From Pararobbsia alpina (lineage in GTDB: Bacteria > Pseudomonadota > Gammaproteobacteria > Burkholderiales > Burkholderiaceae): a stretch of DNA of 64,000 nt. Location: NCBI RefSeq assembly GCF_902859895.1, contig NZ_CADIKM010000002.1, positions 186,001 through 250,000 of the forward strand, given 5' to 3'. Below are positions 9,588-19,000 of the stretch, in pieces. Below the pieces are notes generated by a model. The model ran no database searches, was not told the DNA's origin, and was given only the letters and a program-made list of their open reading frames with translations. A program made the position numbers and the translations under genes. Every line of letters begins with the position of its first letter. Position 1 is the first letter of the stretch.

Positions 9588-10287
9588 ACGCAGACTGGCG
9601 ATCATGCAGCCGTACTTCTTTCCGTACCTCGGCTACTTTCAGCTGATGGCGAAAGTCAACGCATTCGTCCTATACGACGACGTCAACTTCATCAACCGCG
9701 GCTGGATCAACAGGAACCGGATCAACATCAACGGCGCGGCGCACATGCTGACGGTTCCGCTGCAGCACGCGAGCCAGAACCAGCTCATCTGCGATATCGC
9801 GATGAGCGACGACTCCGCCTGGCGCAACAGGATAGTCAAGTCGATCCAGCAGGCGTACGCGCGCTCGTCGCAGTTTCAGCGCGTCTTTCCCCTTGTCGAA
9901 CGCATCGTCCATCACCCTGCGAATAGTCTTGCCGATTATCTGCTGCACGGCCTGACCTGTTTACGCGATCACCTCGGCCTGAAGACCGACATCGTCGCGA
10001 CGTCGCGGCGCTATGGAAACGCCGATCTGAAAGCGCAAGCGAGAATTGTCGACATCTGCCTGCGCGAAAATGCCAACCTGTATATCAATTCCATTGGTGG
10101 CCTCGAACTGTACGACCGCACGCATTTCGAGCAACAGGGCCTCAAGTTGGCGTTTCTGACGCCGGCGTTGCAACCGCATTCCGACGCCGGCGCCGCATTC
10201 ATCCCCGGCCTGTCGATCATCGATGTGCTAATGCACAATGATGCCGCGTCCGTCGGTGAGCATCTCCAGGGTGGAACACTGTCATGA
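9577..10287 (+). CDS. WbqC-like family protein
   Basis: A 236-residue protein that begins almost at once with the family hallmark IMQPYFFPYLGYFQL, followed by FVLYDDVNFINRGWINRNRI and TVPLQHASQNQLI. WbqC-like proteins occur widely in O-antigen and glycan loci, often beside sugar aminotransferases; a role in modifying the amino group has been suggested for the family, but I know of no settled reaction. The 11-base overlap with the aminotransferase strongly suggests that the two act on the same sugar. An internal ATG nine codons in is an alternative start. No membrane segment or signal peptide is visible. Confidence 0.88.
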   Translation: MQAERRLAIMQPYFFPYLGYFQLMAKVNAFVLYDDVNFINRGWINRNRININGAAHMLTVPLQHASQNQLICDIAMSDDSAWRNRIVKSIQQAYARSSQFQRVFPLVERIVHHPANSLADYLLHGLTCLRDHLGLKTDIVATSRRYGNADLKAQARIVDICLRENANLYINSIGGLELYDRTHFEQQGLKLAFLTPALQPHSDAGAAFIPGLSIIDVLMHNDAASVGEHLQGGTLS

Positions 10288-10439
10288 GCAGTCACTATCA
10301 AGCGATCATTCGCCACTAGGAAAACTGCCCCGCACAGTTCGGCGATTCCCACGGTGGCGTCGACTGGCCGAACGCGACCGACGCGACGAAGCGCTAGAGG
10401 GTGATGCTCGATCTCGTGTGCAAGGTCTGCGCGCTCCCA

Positions 10440-11003
10440 CTAGTCCAGGAGCCGCTGAGACGACTCGATACGGGCGTGCGGTGGGTCGCCCATTACAAAC
10501 TCATCTCGCAAGATCGCCATCTGCACTATATCGCGATAGGCGCCGTTCTTGAATATTGCCTGTCGATAGCGGCCCTCGTCGACGAACCCGAGCTTGGCAT
10601 AGAGGCGTATCGCTCGCTCATTGTCAGCCAGGACGGTTAGGTAGATTCGATGCAAATTGAGGTCATGAAACGCATGGTTCAAAATTGCCTTCGTAGCGAT
10701 CGATCCCACGCCCTTGCTTCGCCAGTTTTCCGAACCAATTTGGATCGCGAATTCTGCCGATCGGTTTAGCCAATCGATGCCCAACAAATATACAACCCCA
10801 ATGAGTTCATTGTGGCCCACAGTGATCGCAAGCCTTACATTGTTGGCGCGTGCGCCTAGATAAGTGGCGAACCATTGCCGGTCGACTTCGGGTGAGACAT
10901 ACCGATATGCGCCACAAAGGTGGTCGACGAGCGCACGGTCCGCTCGCCAGCGATTGATAGACTGTATGTCATCACCGTTAATCTCACGAAGTTGGACATG
11001 CAT
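10440..11003 (-). CDS. GNAT-family N-acetyltransferase
   Basis: A 187-residue acyl-CoA-dependent transferase. The fold is recognisable from LREINGDDIQSINRWR at the start, the acetyl-CoA loop around the SENWRSKGVGSIA stretch, and LNHAFHDLNLHRIYLTVLADNERAIRLYAKLGFVDEG-type beta-bulge and helix near the C-terminus. The RimJ/RimL-PseH group includes enzymes that acetylate amino sugar nucleotides, which suits the aminotransferase and WbqC-like genes that end convergently 152 bases away. The longest frame would begin at a TTG (11042); I prefer the first ATG at 11003 because the domain starts there, although neither has a good ribosome binding site. It follows the GT-methyltransferase gene on the same strand. 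Confidence 0.83.
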   Translation of the reverse strand: MHVQLREINGDDIQSINRWRADRALVDHLCGAYRYVSPEVDRQWFATYLGARANNVRLAITVGHNELIGVVYLLGIDWLNRSAEFAIQIGSENWRSKGVGSIATKAILNHAFHDLNLHRIYLTVLADNERAIRLYAKLGFVDEGRYRQAIFKNGAYRDIVQMAILRDEFVMGDPPHARIESSQRLLD

Positions 11004-11150
11004 ATTTGGCCCGCGAAAAGTCTCAGGTGTTCGAGTGGTCAAGTTGAGCGGCGTGCGAAGAACCGGCTCGGACCAGGACCAAAGATGAAAAGAGACACTT
11101 CAGCCTTGGTCAGATCGAGCGTGGTCTTCCACGTAGCCAACCTGCGAGGC

Positions 11151-12851
11151 TCAGCCGACAAGCACCGTCGTCAAGGGTTCTTTGGCGAACAGGAAGAACG
11201 GCTCTTTCCCGTTGCAGCCGTACACATCGGGATGGAAGTCGCCCAGCATGCTTTCGTGTGATAGCAGGTCGCCTTTCAGCCCCGCAGCATGAAAATAGTC
11301 CACGATGTCGGCGCCAAACAATCTGACATGATCGTCTTGACCGAAATATTCGACCGCAAACGGCGTCGGTATCGTGCCGATCAACTCCATCGTCCACCTG
11401 AGCTTAGGAGCGTAAGGAGTCTGTGCGACGAGGTGACCACCCGGCACCAGGCAACGGTGAAATTCAGCGAGCGCGGTCTCGGGCGATCCAACATGCTCAA
11501 GCACATGATTGCAGATGATCAGGTCGAAATAATCATTCGGGAAGTCAAGTGTTTCCACGTTGACTTTCCGGTGAGCAGGTACCCGGGGGAAGAGGTCACC
11601 GCCAATATATTCGAGCGGATTCAGTGCCCTGAGTCGAGGCTCCAGCGCAGTTTCTGGCGCGATATGCAGCACTCGCTTGCCGGTTAGGTCTTGCACGAGA
11701 CCTGCGCGCGTGAGATACAGCCATACGTGCCTGTCGCGATCGTTGCATCGGCAACTCGGGCAAATATGCTTGTCGAGGATCGAACCGACACCTTCGACCT
11801 GTGTCAGGAAATGGAACGGCATTTGCCAATGCGGATGAGGCAACCATTGTGCAACGTGCCGCTCACACACCGGACAAAACGGTTGCTGGTCCGCTGGCGG
11901 CCGCAGCTTCGCTGCGACTCTCGCCTTGACCGCGGCCCTTGCATCATTCATGTCGGATTGAAATCGCGGTGATGCGAAGAGCTCCGTCTCGGGACACCGA
12001 CCAATTTCGTCCAAATGGCTCTGAAGTCGCTGAATCTCCGGGAGCGATGCGCCGTTGTGCGCATACATCTGGCTCAAATTGTGTTTGGCCGCCATCAACG
12101 CGGCACCCGAGAGATTGCCGGCGGAAGCCTCACCACGAATGAACAACTCCCATTCGAACAGGCCTGCGCTAAACGCGGGTGCTGCCGCGTTGGAGTTTTG
12201 ACCAGAGTGCTGCCTGAAACCACTGAGATATCCTCCCACAGCGACAATCGGCGCACGTTCGGAGGCGTACAGATACATAGCCACATCGACGAGGAACTGC
12301 AGTTCCCCTGACCTGTAGCGATGGATATGGTCAAGGTCGAGCAGACTCTTATTTAGTAGTGTATTGCTCGGCTCACCCACAAAATTCTTCAGCTTGCCTA
12401 TCAGATGGGTGACGAGAAAAGGCCGATCGACGAGCGCCATCTGCCCTTCTGGCAATAGCGGCGGCGGCATGAACGTAACCGTCTCGTTGTGATCGATAAA
12501 CACGCGTCCATGAAAAGCCAGCGCTGAATTCGGATGCGCGCGCAATGCCGCAACGAGTGCCTCGACGGAGGTCGGCATCAGGACGTCATCGTCGTACAGC
12601 CATTTGACGTACTGGCCTGTCGAATTGAGCCACAGTTGGCGACAATTCTTGATGCCATCTTGGAATCCGTGATGGAAGTACTTGATCCGAGGATCCTTGA
12701 ACTGACCGACGATATCCCTGAGATCACCGTTTCGAGTATCGTCACCAACGAGGATCTCAATATCCTCGAATGTCTGATACGTCGCGGTGGACAGGGTTTT
12801 CGAAATGTACTCCGACTTGAACGCCGGAATCAAAATGCTGACGGTAGCCAT
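11151..12851 (-). CDS. bifunctional family 2 glycosyltransferase - SAM methyltransferase fusion
   Basis: A 566-residue protein. Residues 1-320 are a GT-A glycosyltransferase opening with VSILIPAFK and carrying the YDDD metal site; this half aligns throughout with the N-terminal half of the protein at 4030-5940. Then comes a zinc-ribbon-like pair CPVC (about residue 324) and CPSCRC, followed by a class I methyltransferase domain. The latter shows VLHIAPETALEP, YIGGDLFP, FDLIICNHVLEHV and LVPGGHLVAQTPY, though the usual GxGxG loop is not standard. A transferase that adds a sugar and methylates the product or substrate is the likeliest role. It sits between the unknown 557-residue protein (78 bases upstream) and the GNAT gene on one strand, a probable operon. 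Confidence 0.87.
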   Translation of the reverse strand: MATVSILIPAFKSEYISKTLSTATYQTFEDIEILVGDDTRNGDLRDIVGQFKDPRIKYFHHGFQDGIKNCRQLWLNSTGQYVKWLYDDDVLMPTSVEALVAALRAHPNSALAFHGRVFIDHNETVTFMPPPLLPEGQMALVDRPFLVTHLIGKLKNFVGEPSNTLLNKSLLDLDHIHRYRSGELQFLVDVAMYLYASERAPIVAVGGYLSGFRQHSGQNSNAAAPAFSAGLFEWELFIRGEASAGNLSGAALMAAKHNLSQMYAHNGASLPEIQRLQSHLDEIGRCPETELFASPRFQSDMNDARAAVKARVAAKLRPPADQQPFCPVCERHVAQWLPHPHWQMPFHFLTQVEGVGSILDKHICPSCRCNDRDRHVWLYLTRAGLVQDLTGKRVLHIAPETALEPRLRALNPLEYIGGDLFPRVPAHRKVNVETLDFPNDYFDLIICNHVLEHVGSPETALAEFHRCLVPGGHLVAQTPYAPKLRWTMELIGTIPTPFAVEYFGQDDHVRLFGADIVDYFHAAGLKGDLLSHESMLGDFHPDVYGCNGKEPFFLFAKEPLTTVLVG

Positions 12852-12929
12852 CTAAGTCTCTTCATCTATTTCGCTGCTGGAAAGCCTAAGCGGTTAGAGT
12901 GCCTAACACACCTTGGTTGGCCTCTGAAT

Positions 12930-14603
12930 TTACAACGGCAGCACGAACTCAGTGAGGACCGGTTGCAGGACCTCGTTCGACTGGCCGGTGAACTTCGCCC
13001 GCCAGTCGATGTGCTCATAGGCATTCGTGAGGTGATTGAGCAGCAGATAGCTGCCGAGCCGTTCCGCGCAAAGCACCCAGTTGTGCATGCGAGCGCTGTC
13101 GATTCTTTGCCCGTACCGCTGCAGGCAACCGCGCACGACTGTTTCGATCGAGGTGATCGCGCGAACCCAGAAATCAGTCAGGAACACGCCCATGCCTATG
13201 CCGCCTGGAACGAAGCGCTCCTCGGCAAAAAACGGCATGACCTCACCCTTATTCAATACGCGCTGCTCGACGGCCTCGGCAGTGAAGCGCAGTAAGTCTT
13301 CGGTAAAGTACGCATCTGCGCACTGGTCAATCCACGGACCGTTGCCTGCCGGCCTCTGGGACGAAAGCGCATCGCCAAACACAAAGTCGCGCGTGCCCGG
13401 CTCCATCGCATCGTCCAGCACGGCGGCGTCGAGCATCGCGGGCTCGAGCAGGTGAGCATGGCCGGCACCGACTCGGCCGCCGATCGCGTGATTCGTCACG
13501 AATTCGCTCGGCGTGCACAGACCGATGCGGCGAACCTGGAGCCGGGTCTTAACGAGATAGCCCTTAAGCGCAAAGCAGCCCGCGAGCGAGCCGAGTTGCG
13601 CCTGGTACGGTTCCCATTCGGGCGCCAGATCGCGCGTGTTGACCCTGCCGGCCGCCTGCTGGTTACCGATGTGAACGGTCGAAACGAAAGAGGGATATTT
13701 GAATCGCAGTGGCTTGTCGGCTAGACACACATACAACAACTCGGGCGCCACACGGCGCGGCGTCTGGATGAAACCGTCTTTGGTGGCGGCCGCGCCCTCG
13801 CCCATGACAGCTTTCAGAATTGCGCCGCGCAGCGCGAAGAAGCCCCCTAGCAGGCTCTTGTCGCCATTCCTCAGATAACTTGCCTTGAGAGTGTCGAGCA
13901 TCACCATCTGTTCCCAGAACGGGGCGAAACTCGGGTGCGAGAGCGGCATCCTACGTACGTCGAACGGGCACACCTTGAGGTCGGGCGAAAGCGCGAGCAC
14001 CAGCGACGCGATGCGTTCGGTGAGGAACACCTTCATGCCGACTGGCAGACGGTAGATCGTCAGCGAGTTGAGATGACTCGCAAGGGTCGTGTCGTTCTTC
14101 TCGCAAATGTCGAAGAGCTTCTCGGTCAGTGCGAACCACGTCTGCCAGAACGATGGCTTCGCGACGAAGTAATTGCAGTAGACGGTCGTGCGGAAGTCCA
14201 TCACGAGCGTCTCCAGGTCAACATCGACGCCGATCTCCTTCAGGTAATCGTGCGCGACCTCGACGTGCCCCGGATGGAACATGTTGGCCTGTTCGAACAC
14301 GTTCAGGTAGCACGCCGAGTCTTGAATGAACGGCGAGAACGTATAGATGTCATGACCCGGATGGCTATCGATATGGTGTTGGACGTCCCGCCCCGAAAGT
14401 CCGGTCTTCGCGCCAAAGCTAGGCGACAGGAACCCATACAGCTCGTCGCTGTTGAGCGTGTTGTTCAGAAAAAACTCGCGAATCGCCCAGTATTCTCGCC
14501 AGTCCGCGCGCGGATTCTCGATGTTGTCCAACGGTATGAAACCCGGGTCGACCTGATTGCGCGTCCGTTCGTCGTAGAAGATCTGGAAAATATTCGCTTT
14601 CAT
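12930..14603 (-). CDS. uncharacterised 557-residue protein of the glycan locus
   Basis: I do not recognise a named family. The frame extends upstream, but residues before the ATG at 14603 run into the 3' part of livK and look like noncoding translation, so I start at KANIFQIFYDERTR. The N-terminal third has a GFIPLDN motif and segments such as YGFLSPSFGAKTGLSG and IDSHPGHDIYTFSP; the middle third is rich in aromatic and hydrophobic residues without clear membrane spans. No signal peptide is visible. It is the first gene of a minus-strand set with the GT-methyltransferase and GNAT genes. The IFQIFYDE opening reminds me of proteins found in glycosyltransferase clusters, so it may itself be a sugar transferase (weak inference). 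Confidence 0.8.
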   Translation of the reverse strand: MKANIFQIFYDERTRNQVDPGFIPLDNIENPRADWREYWAIREFFLNNTLNSDELYGFLSPSFGAKTGLSGRDVQHHIDSHPGHDIYTFSPFIQDSACYLNVFEQANMFHPGHVEVAHDYLKEIGVDVDLETLVMDFRTTVYCNYFVAKPSFWQTWFALTEKLFDICEKNDTTLASHLNSLTIYRLPVGMKVFLTERIASLVLALSPDLKVCPFDVRRMPLSHPSFAPFWEQMVMLDTLKASYLRNGDKSLLGGFFALRGAILKAVMGEGAAATKDGFIQTPRRVAPELLYVCLADKPLRFKYPSFVSTVHIGNQQAAGRVNTRDLAPEWEPYQAQLGSLAGCFALKGYLVKTRLQVRRIGLCTPSEFVTNHAIGGRVGAGHAHLLEPAMLDAAVLDDAMEPGTRDFVFGDALSSQRPAGNGPWIDQCADAYFTEDLLRFTAEAVEQRVLNKGEVMPFFAEERFVPGGIGMGVFLTDFWVRAITSIETVVRGCLQRYGQRIDSARMHNWVLCAERLGSYLLLNHLTNAYEHIDWRAKFTGQSNEVLQPVLTEFVLPL

Positions 14604-14779
14604 GGGACTGCCCGTTCCGTTTTCACGCTGCCATTGTTCGATCGCGGCACGTTGCACGCCTGTCGTCAGGCGCACCAGGGCGCACGTCTCTATGGTTTCG
14701 GAGTATCGGGGAGAACCGCAACGGGTGAGACTCCGAACTGATACCGGAATCCTGCCTAGTTTGAAGATTTGAAGTGCGG

Positions 14780-14810
14780 CACGGGCGGACGACGAGCGCC
14801 GCCACCCGTG
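14780..14810 (-). terminator. possible hairpin after livK
   Basis: CACGGGCGG and CCGCCACCCGTG can pair with a small bulge just after the livK stop on the minus strand. There is no U-run, so a rho-independent terminator is uncertain. Confidence 0.3.
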
Positions 14811-14826
14811 TGAAACATCGGCTCGC

Positions 14827-15972
14827 TTACTTCCCGCCGACCGTCTGCAACGTCGTCCACTTCCCATCGACGACCTTGTACACCGTGATCCCGCCGTTCT
14901 TGAGATCACCCTTCGCGTCATAGCCCAGGTCCGAAGACGTGACCGCCGGCATGCTCGTCTTCGCAAGGAACGGCAGGTACTTTGCCGGGTCCGTCGAGTT
15001 CGCGGCCTTCATCGCCATGAACAACGCCATCGCGCCGTCATACCCGTACGGCGAATACGTCTGCGGATCGGCGTTGAAGCGTTTCTTGTATTCCTCGAGA
15101 TACTTCTTGCCGCCCGGCATATTGTCCATCGGCAGGCCCGCGAGCGAAGCCACCACGCCATCGGCGGCCGGGCCGGCGATCTTCAGGAAGGTGTCGGACT
15201 TGACCATCTCGCCGCCCATCAGGGTCGACTTGATGTTGAGTTCGCGCATCTGCTTGGCCATCGGCGCAGCCTGCGCATCGGCACCGCCGTAGAACACGCC
15301 ATCCGGATTCTTCGCCTTGATCTTGGTCAGCACAGCCTTGAAGTCGATCGCCTTGTCGTTCGTGTATTCACGATCGACGATGGTCGCGCCAGCCGCCTTG
15401 GCCGCCTTCTCGAACTGATCGGCCAAACCCTGGCCGTAGGCCGTGCGGTCGTCGATGATCGCGACCGTCTTGAAGCCGAGCCCCTTGACCGCATAGCTGC
15501 CGACCACCGAGCCCTGCTGGGTGTCGGAGGTCATCATGCGGAAGGTGGTCTTGTAGCCCTGCTGCGTGTACTCGGGGGCGGTCGCCATCGAGACCTGCGG
15601 AATACCTGCCGCTGCATAGATGCGCGAGGCGGGAATCGTCGTGCCCGAGTTGAAGTGGCCAATCATGCCCTTTATGCCATCGTCCACGAGTTTCTGTGCG
15701 ACGGTCGTACCGACACGCGGGTCAGCCTGGTCGTCAGCCTTGTCCAGTACGATGCGCACTTGCTTGCCATCGATCACCGGCTTGGTCGCGTTGAAGTTTT
15801 CGACCGCCAGCGTGACGCCGTTCAGGAAGTCTTCACCGTAGTGCGCCTGGGCTCCGGTCAGCGGGGCGGCAAAGCCGACCTTCACATCCTCGACCGTCTG
15901 CGCGCTGGCCGTAGCGGCTACCGCGACGTAGGCGAATACCGCCACCATGCTTTGTTTCGTCGTGAGTTTCAT
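14827..15972 (-). CDS. livK: branched-chain amino acid ABC transporter periplasmic binding protein
   Basis: A 381-residue LivK/LivJ-type solute-binding protein. A signal peptide (MKLTTKQ, hydrophobic core, cleavage after ATASA) precedes VKVGFAAPLTGAQAHYGED, the ligand-cleft opening of type I periplasmic binding proteins. MIGHFNSGTTIPASRIY and YGQGLADQF are further family segments. AAGGAG lies six bases before the ATG. No permease or ATPase genes adjoin it, so it must use a transporter encoded elsewhere, perhaps livGFHM at 49-54 kb. It lies 90 bases downstream of putA on the same strand, an arrangement usual in Burkholderia. Confidence 0.95.
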   Translation of the reverse strand: MKLTTKQSMVAVFAYVAVAATASAQTVEDVKVGFAAPLTGAQAHYGEDFLNGVTLAVENFNATKPVIDGKQVRIVLDKADDQADPRVGTTVAQKLVDDGIKGMIGHFNSGTTIPASRIYAAAGIPQVSMATAPEYTQQGYKTTFRMMTSDTQQGSVVGSYAVKGLGFKTVAIIDDRTAYGQGLADQFEKAAKAAGATIVDREYTNDKAIDFKAVLTKIKAKNPDGVFYGGADAQAAPMAKQMRELNIKSTLMGGEMVKSDTFLKIAGPAADGVVASLAGLPMDNMPGGKKYLEEYKKRFNADPQTYSPYGYDGAMALFMAMKAANSTDPAKYLPFLAKTSMPAVTSSDLGYDAKGDLKNGGITVYKVVDGKWTTLQTVGGK

Positions 15973-16062
15973 TCACTGCTCCTTCCTGTGTCCCTGGTGT
16001 GGTAAAGCGGAACGGCCTTGTGGTAGCAAGACCGGCCCTCATTGATGCGATCGCCTCGGATA

Positions 16063-19000
16063 TCAGCCGATCGTCATCAAACTTGCATTGCCGCCGGCCG
16101 CGGCAGTATTCACGCTGACCGACCGCTCGCTGAGCAGGCGCTCGAGTGCGTAGTCGTCCTGCCCATTGTCGAGCGCCCCGGCTGCTACGCCCTGGACGTT
16201 GACGATCGGACCTGCGCGGTCGGCGACCCGCCGGATCAGCGCATGCAGCTCGTCGCTGTCGCCTTCGAACAGCACCGCGTCATAGATGGCGCTTTGCTCG
16301 TCCTTCTCGACTCGCACGAAGTCCTTGAGCGCCGCGGGCAGTGCGCCCACCAGCTGGCCGCCGATGCCCGGCGTCAGCAAGGCACGGTTGCCCGTCGCGA
16401 GCGCGGCGACAACTTGCGCGCGCGCACCGCCGAGCGTCGACGCGACGCACAGCACGGTGCCACGCGGCCGCAGCGAGTACGTATTGCGCTCGCCAGTCGG
16501 GCCCGGCAGGATCGCGGTCGCACCCGCAAGCGGCTTGAGCAGGTGCGGATCGCAACGCGCGACATTGCGCTTGTCGTGCTGCGCATAGAGCCAGTCGCGA
16601 TAGCTGCGCAAGGCGGCGATCGCATTGTCAGCGCCCGCACTGCTTGGGTCGGCGTGGGGACGAGCAGACACGAGCGCAGGGTCCGTCGCGCCACCGTCAA
16701 TCGAGAGCCCACCGGCCAGCGAGGGCGGCAAGCCGGCCGGACGTGTCGCGAGCAGACGCGTGAGGTAAAGCGGTCCGCCCGCCTTGGGGCCGGTACCCGA
16801 AAGCCCCTCGCCGCCGAACGGCTGCACACCGACAACCGCGCCGATCACATTGCGGTTCACATAGATATTGCCGACATGCGCATGCTCGGTCACGAGCGCA
16901 ATGGTCTCGTCAATCCGTGTGTGAATGCCGAGCGTGAGACCATAGCCGGTCGCCTTGATGCTGTCGAGCAAGGCCTTCATCCGGGTGCGCTTGAAGCGCA
17001 GTACGTGTAACACCGGCCCGAACACTTCGCGCTGCAGCTCGGCCAGCGAATCGAGTTCGATCAGCGTCGGTGGCACGAAAGTACCGTAGCGCGCAGCATC
17101 GCCGAGCGGCAATTGATGAACTGTGCGGCCCTTCGCGCGCATCACCTCGATATGCGAGTCGATATTGCGCTTCGCTTCCGCGTCGATGACGGGGCCGACA
17201 TCGGTCGAGAGACGATCGGGATTGCCGATCGACAGCTCGTCCATCGCACCCTTGAGCATGGTCAGCAAGCGCGGCGCGACATCGTCCTGCACGCAGAGCA
17301 CGCGCAGCGCCGAGCAGCGTTGACCCGCCGAGTCGAAGGCCGACTGCAGGACATCGAAGACGACCTGTTCGGCGAGTGCCGACGAGTCGACGATCATCGC
17401 GTTTTGGCCGCCGGTTTCCGCGATCAGCGGGATAGGCTTGCCGTCGGCGTCGAGGCGTTCGGCCAACGACTTCGCGATCAGCCGTGCAACCTCGGTCGAG
17501 CCCGTGAACATCACGCCGCGCGTACGCGCATCGGCCACGAGCGTCGCGCCGACGGTCGCACCATCGCCCGGCACGAGCTGGACGGCACCGAGCGGCACCC
17601 CCGCCTCGCGCAGGATGCGCACCGCCTGCGCGGCGATCAGCGGCGTCTGTTCAGCGGGCTTGGCGAGCACGGGATTGCCGGCCGCGAGCGCAGCCGCCAT
17701 CTGGCCCATGAAGATCGCCAGCGGGAAATTCCACGGGCTGATACAGACGATCGGGCCGAGCGGACGATGGGTGTCGTTCTTGAAGTCGGTACGAATCTGC
17801 GCCGCGTAGTAGCGCAGGAAATCGGTCGCCTCGCGCACTTCGCTGATCGCGTTCGCGAGCGATTTGCCGGCTTCACGCACAATCAGACCCATCAACGACG
17901 GCATGCTGGCTTCGAGCAGATCGGCGGCACGGTCGAGACAGTCAGCGCGCGCACCGACCGGCGTCGATGCCCAGATCGGTGCGGCACCGACGGCGTTCGA
18001 GAGCGCGGTGGCAATCTGGGCATCGCTTGCATCGACGCTCAAGCCGACGATATCGCGCAGGTCGGCCGGGTTGCGCACTTCGCGCGCGGCCGCATTGCCG
18101 GCCTCGTCTGCCTCGACGAGCATCGGCGCCGCGTGCCAGCGCTGGTTCGCGCTCGCCAGCAAGGCGGAGGACAGCGAGGCGAGACGATGTTCGTTCGAGA
18201 GATCGAGACCCATCGAATTCGCACGCTCGTCGCCGTAGAGCTGGCGCGGCAGCGGGATCTTCGGGTGCGGCGCGCCGAGCGGAACAATCGTCGAGGCTTC
18301 ATCCACGGGGTCGGCCACGAGTGCATCGAGGTCGACGTTCTCGTCGGCGATCCGGTTGACGAACGACGTGTTCGCACCGTTCTCGAGCAGGCGGCGCACG
18401 AGGTAGGCAAGCAAGGTCTCGTGCGTGCCCACCGGCGCATAGATCCGGCACGGGCGGTTCAGCTTGCCACGGCCCGTGACTTCCTCGTACAGGGGCTCAC
18501 CCATGCCGTGCAGGCACTGGAACTCGTACTGCCCCGGATAGTAGTTCTGCCCCGCGAGCTGGTAGATCGCCGAGAGCGTATGCGCATTGTGCGTCGCGAA
18601 TTGCGGATAGATGGCATCGGGTGCGCCGAGCAGCTTCTTCGCGCAGGCGAGGTAGGAGACGTCGGTGTAGATCTTGCGCGTGTAAACCGGATATCCTTCG
18701 AGCCCGTCGACCTGGGCGCGCTTGATTTCGGTGTCCCAGTAGGCGCCCTTGACGAGGCGGATCATCAGGCGATGGCGACTGCGGCGCGCGAGATCGATCA
18801 AATAATCGATCACGAAGGGGCAGCGCTTCTGGTAACCCTGCACGACGAAGCCGATGCCGTTCCATCCCGCGAGCTCCGGGTCGAAGCACAGCGCTTCAAG
18901 CAGATCGAGCGAGATCTCGAGGCGGTCCGCTTCCTCCGCATCGATGTTCAGGCCGATGTCGTAGCCACGCGCAAGCACGGCGAGCGAGCGCACGCGCGGC

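Noticed and set aside
14604-14966. N-terminal extension of the 557-residue protein to 14966
   Set aside because: The extra 121 residues overlap the 3' part of livK and are Arg/Ser-rich noncoding translation.
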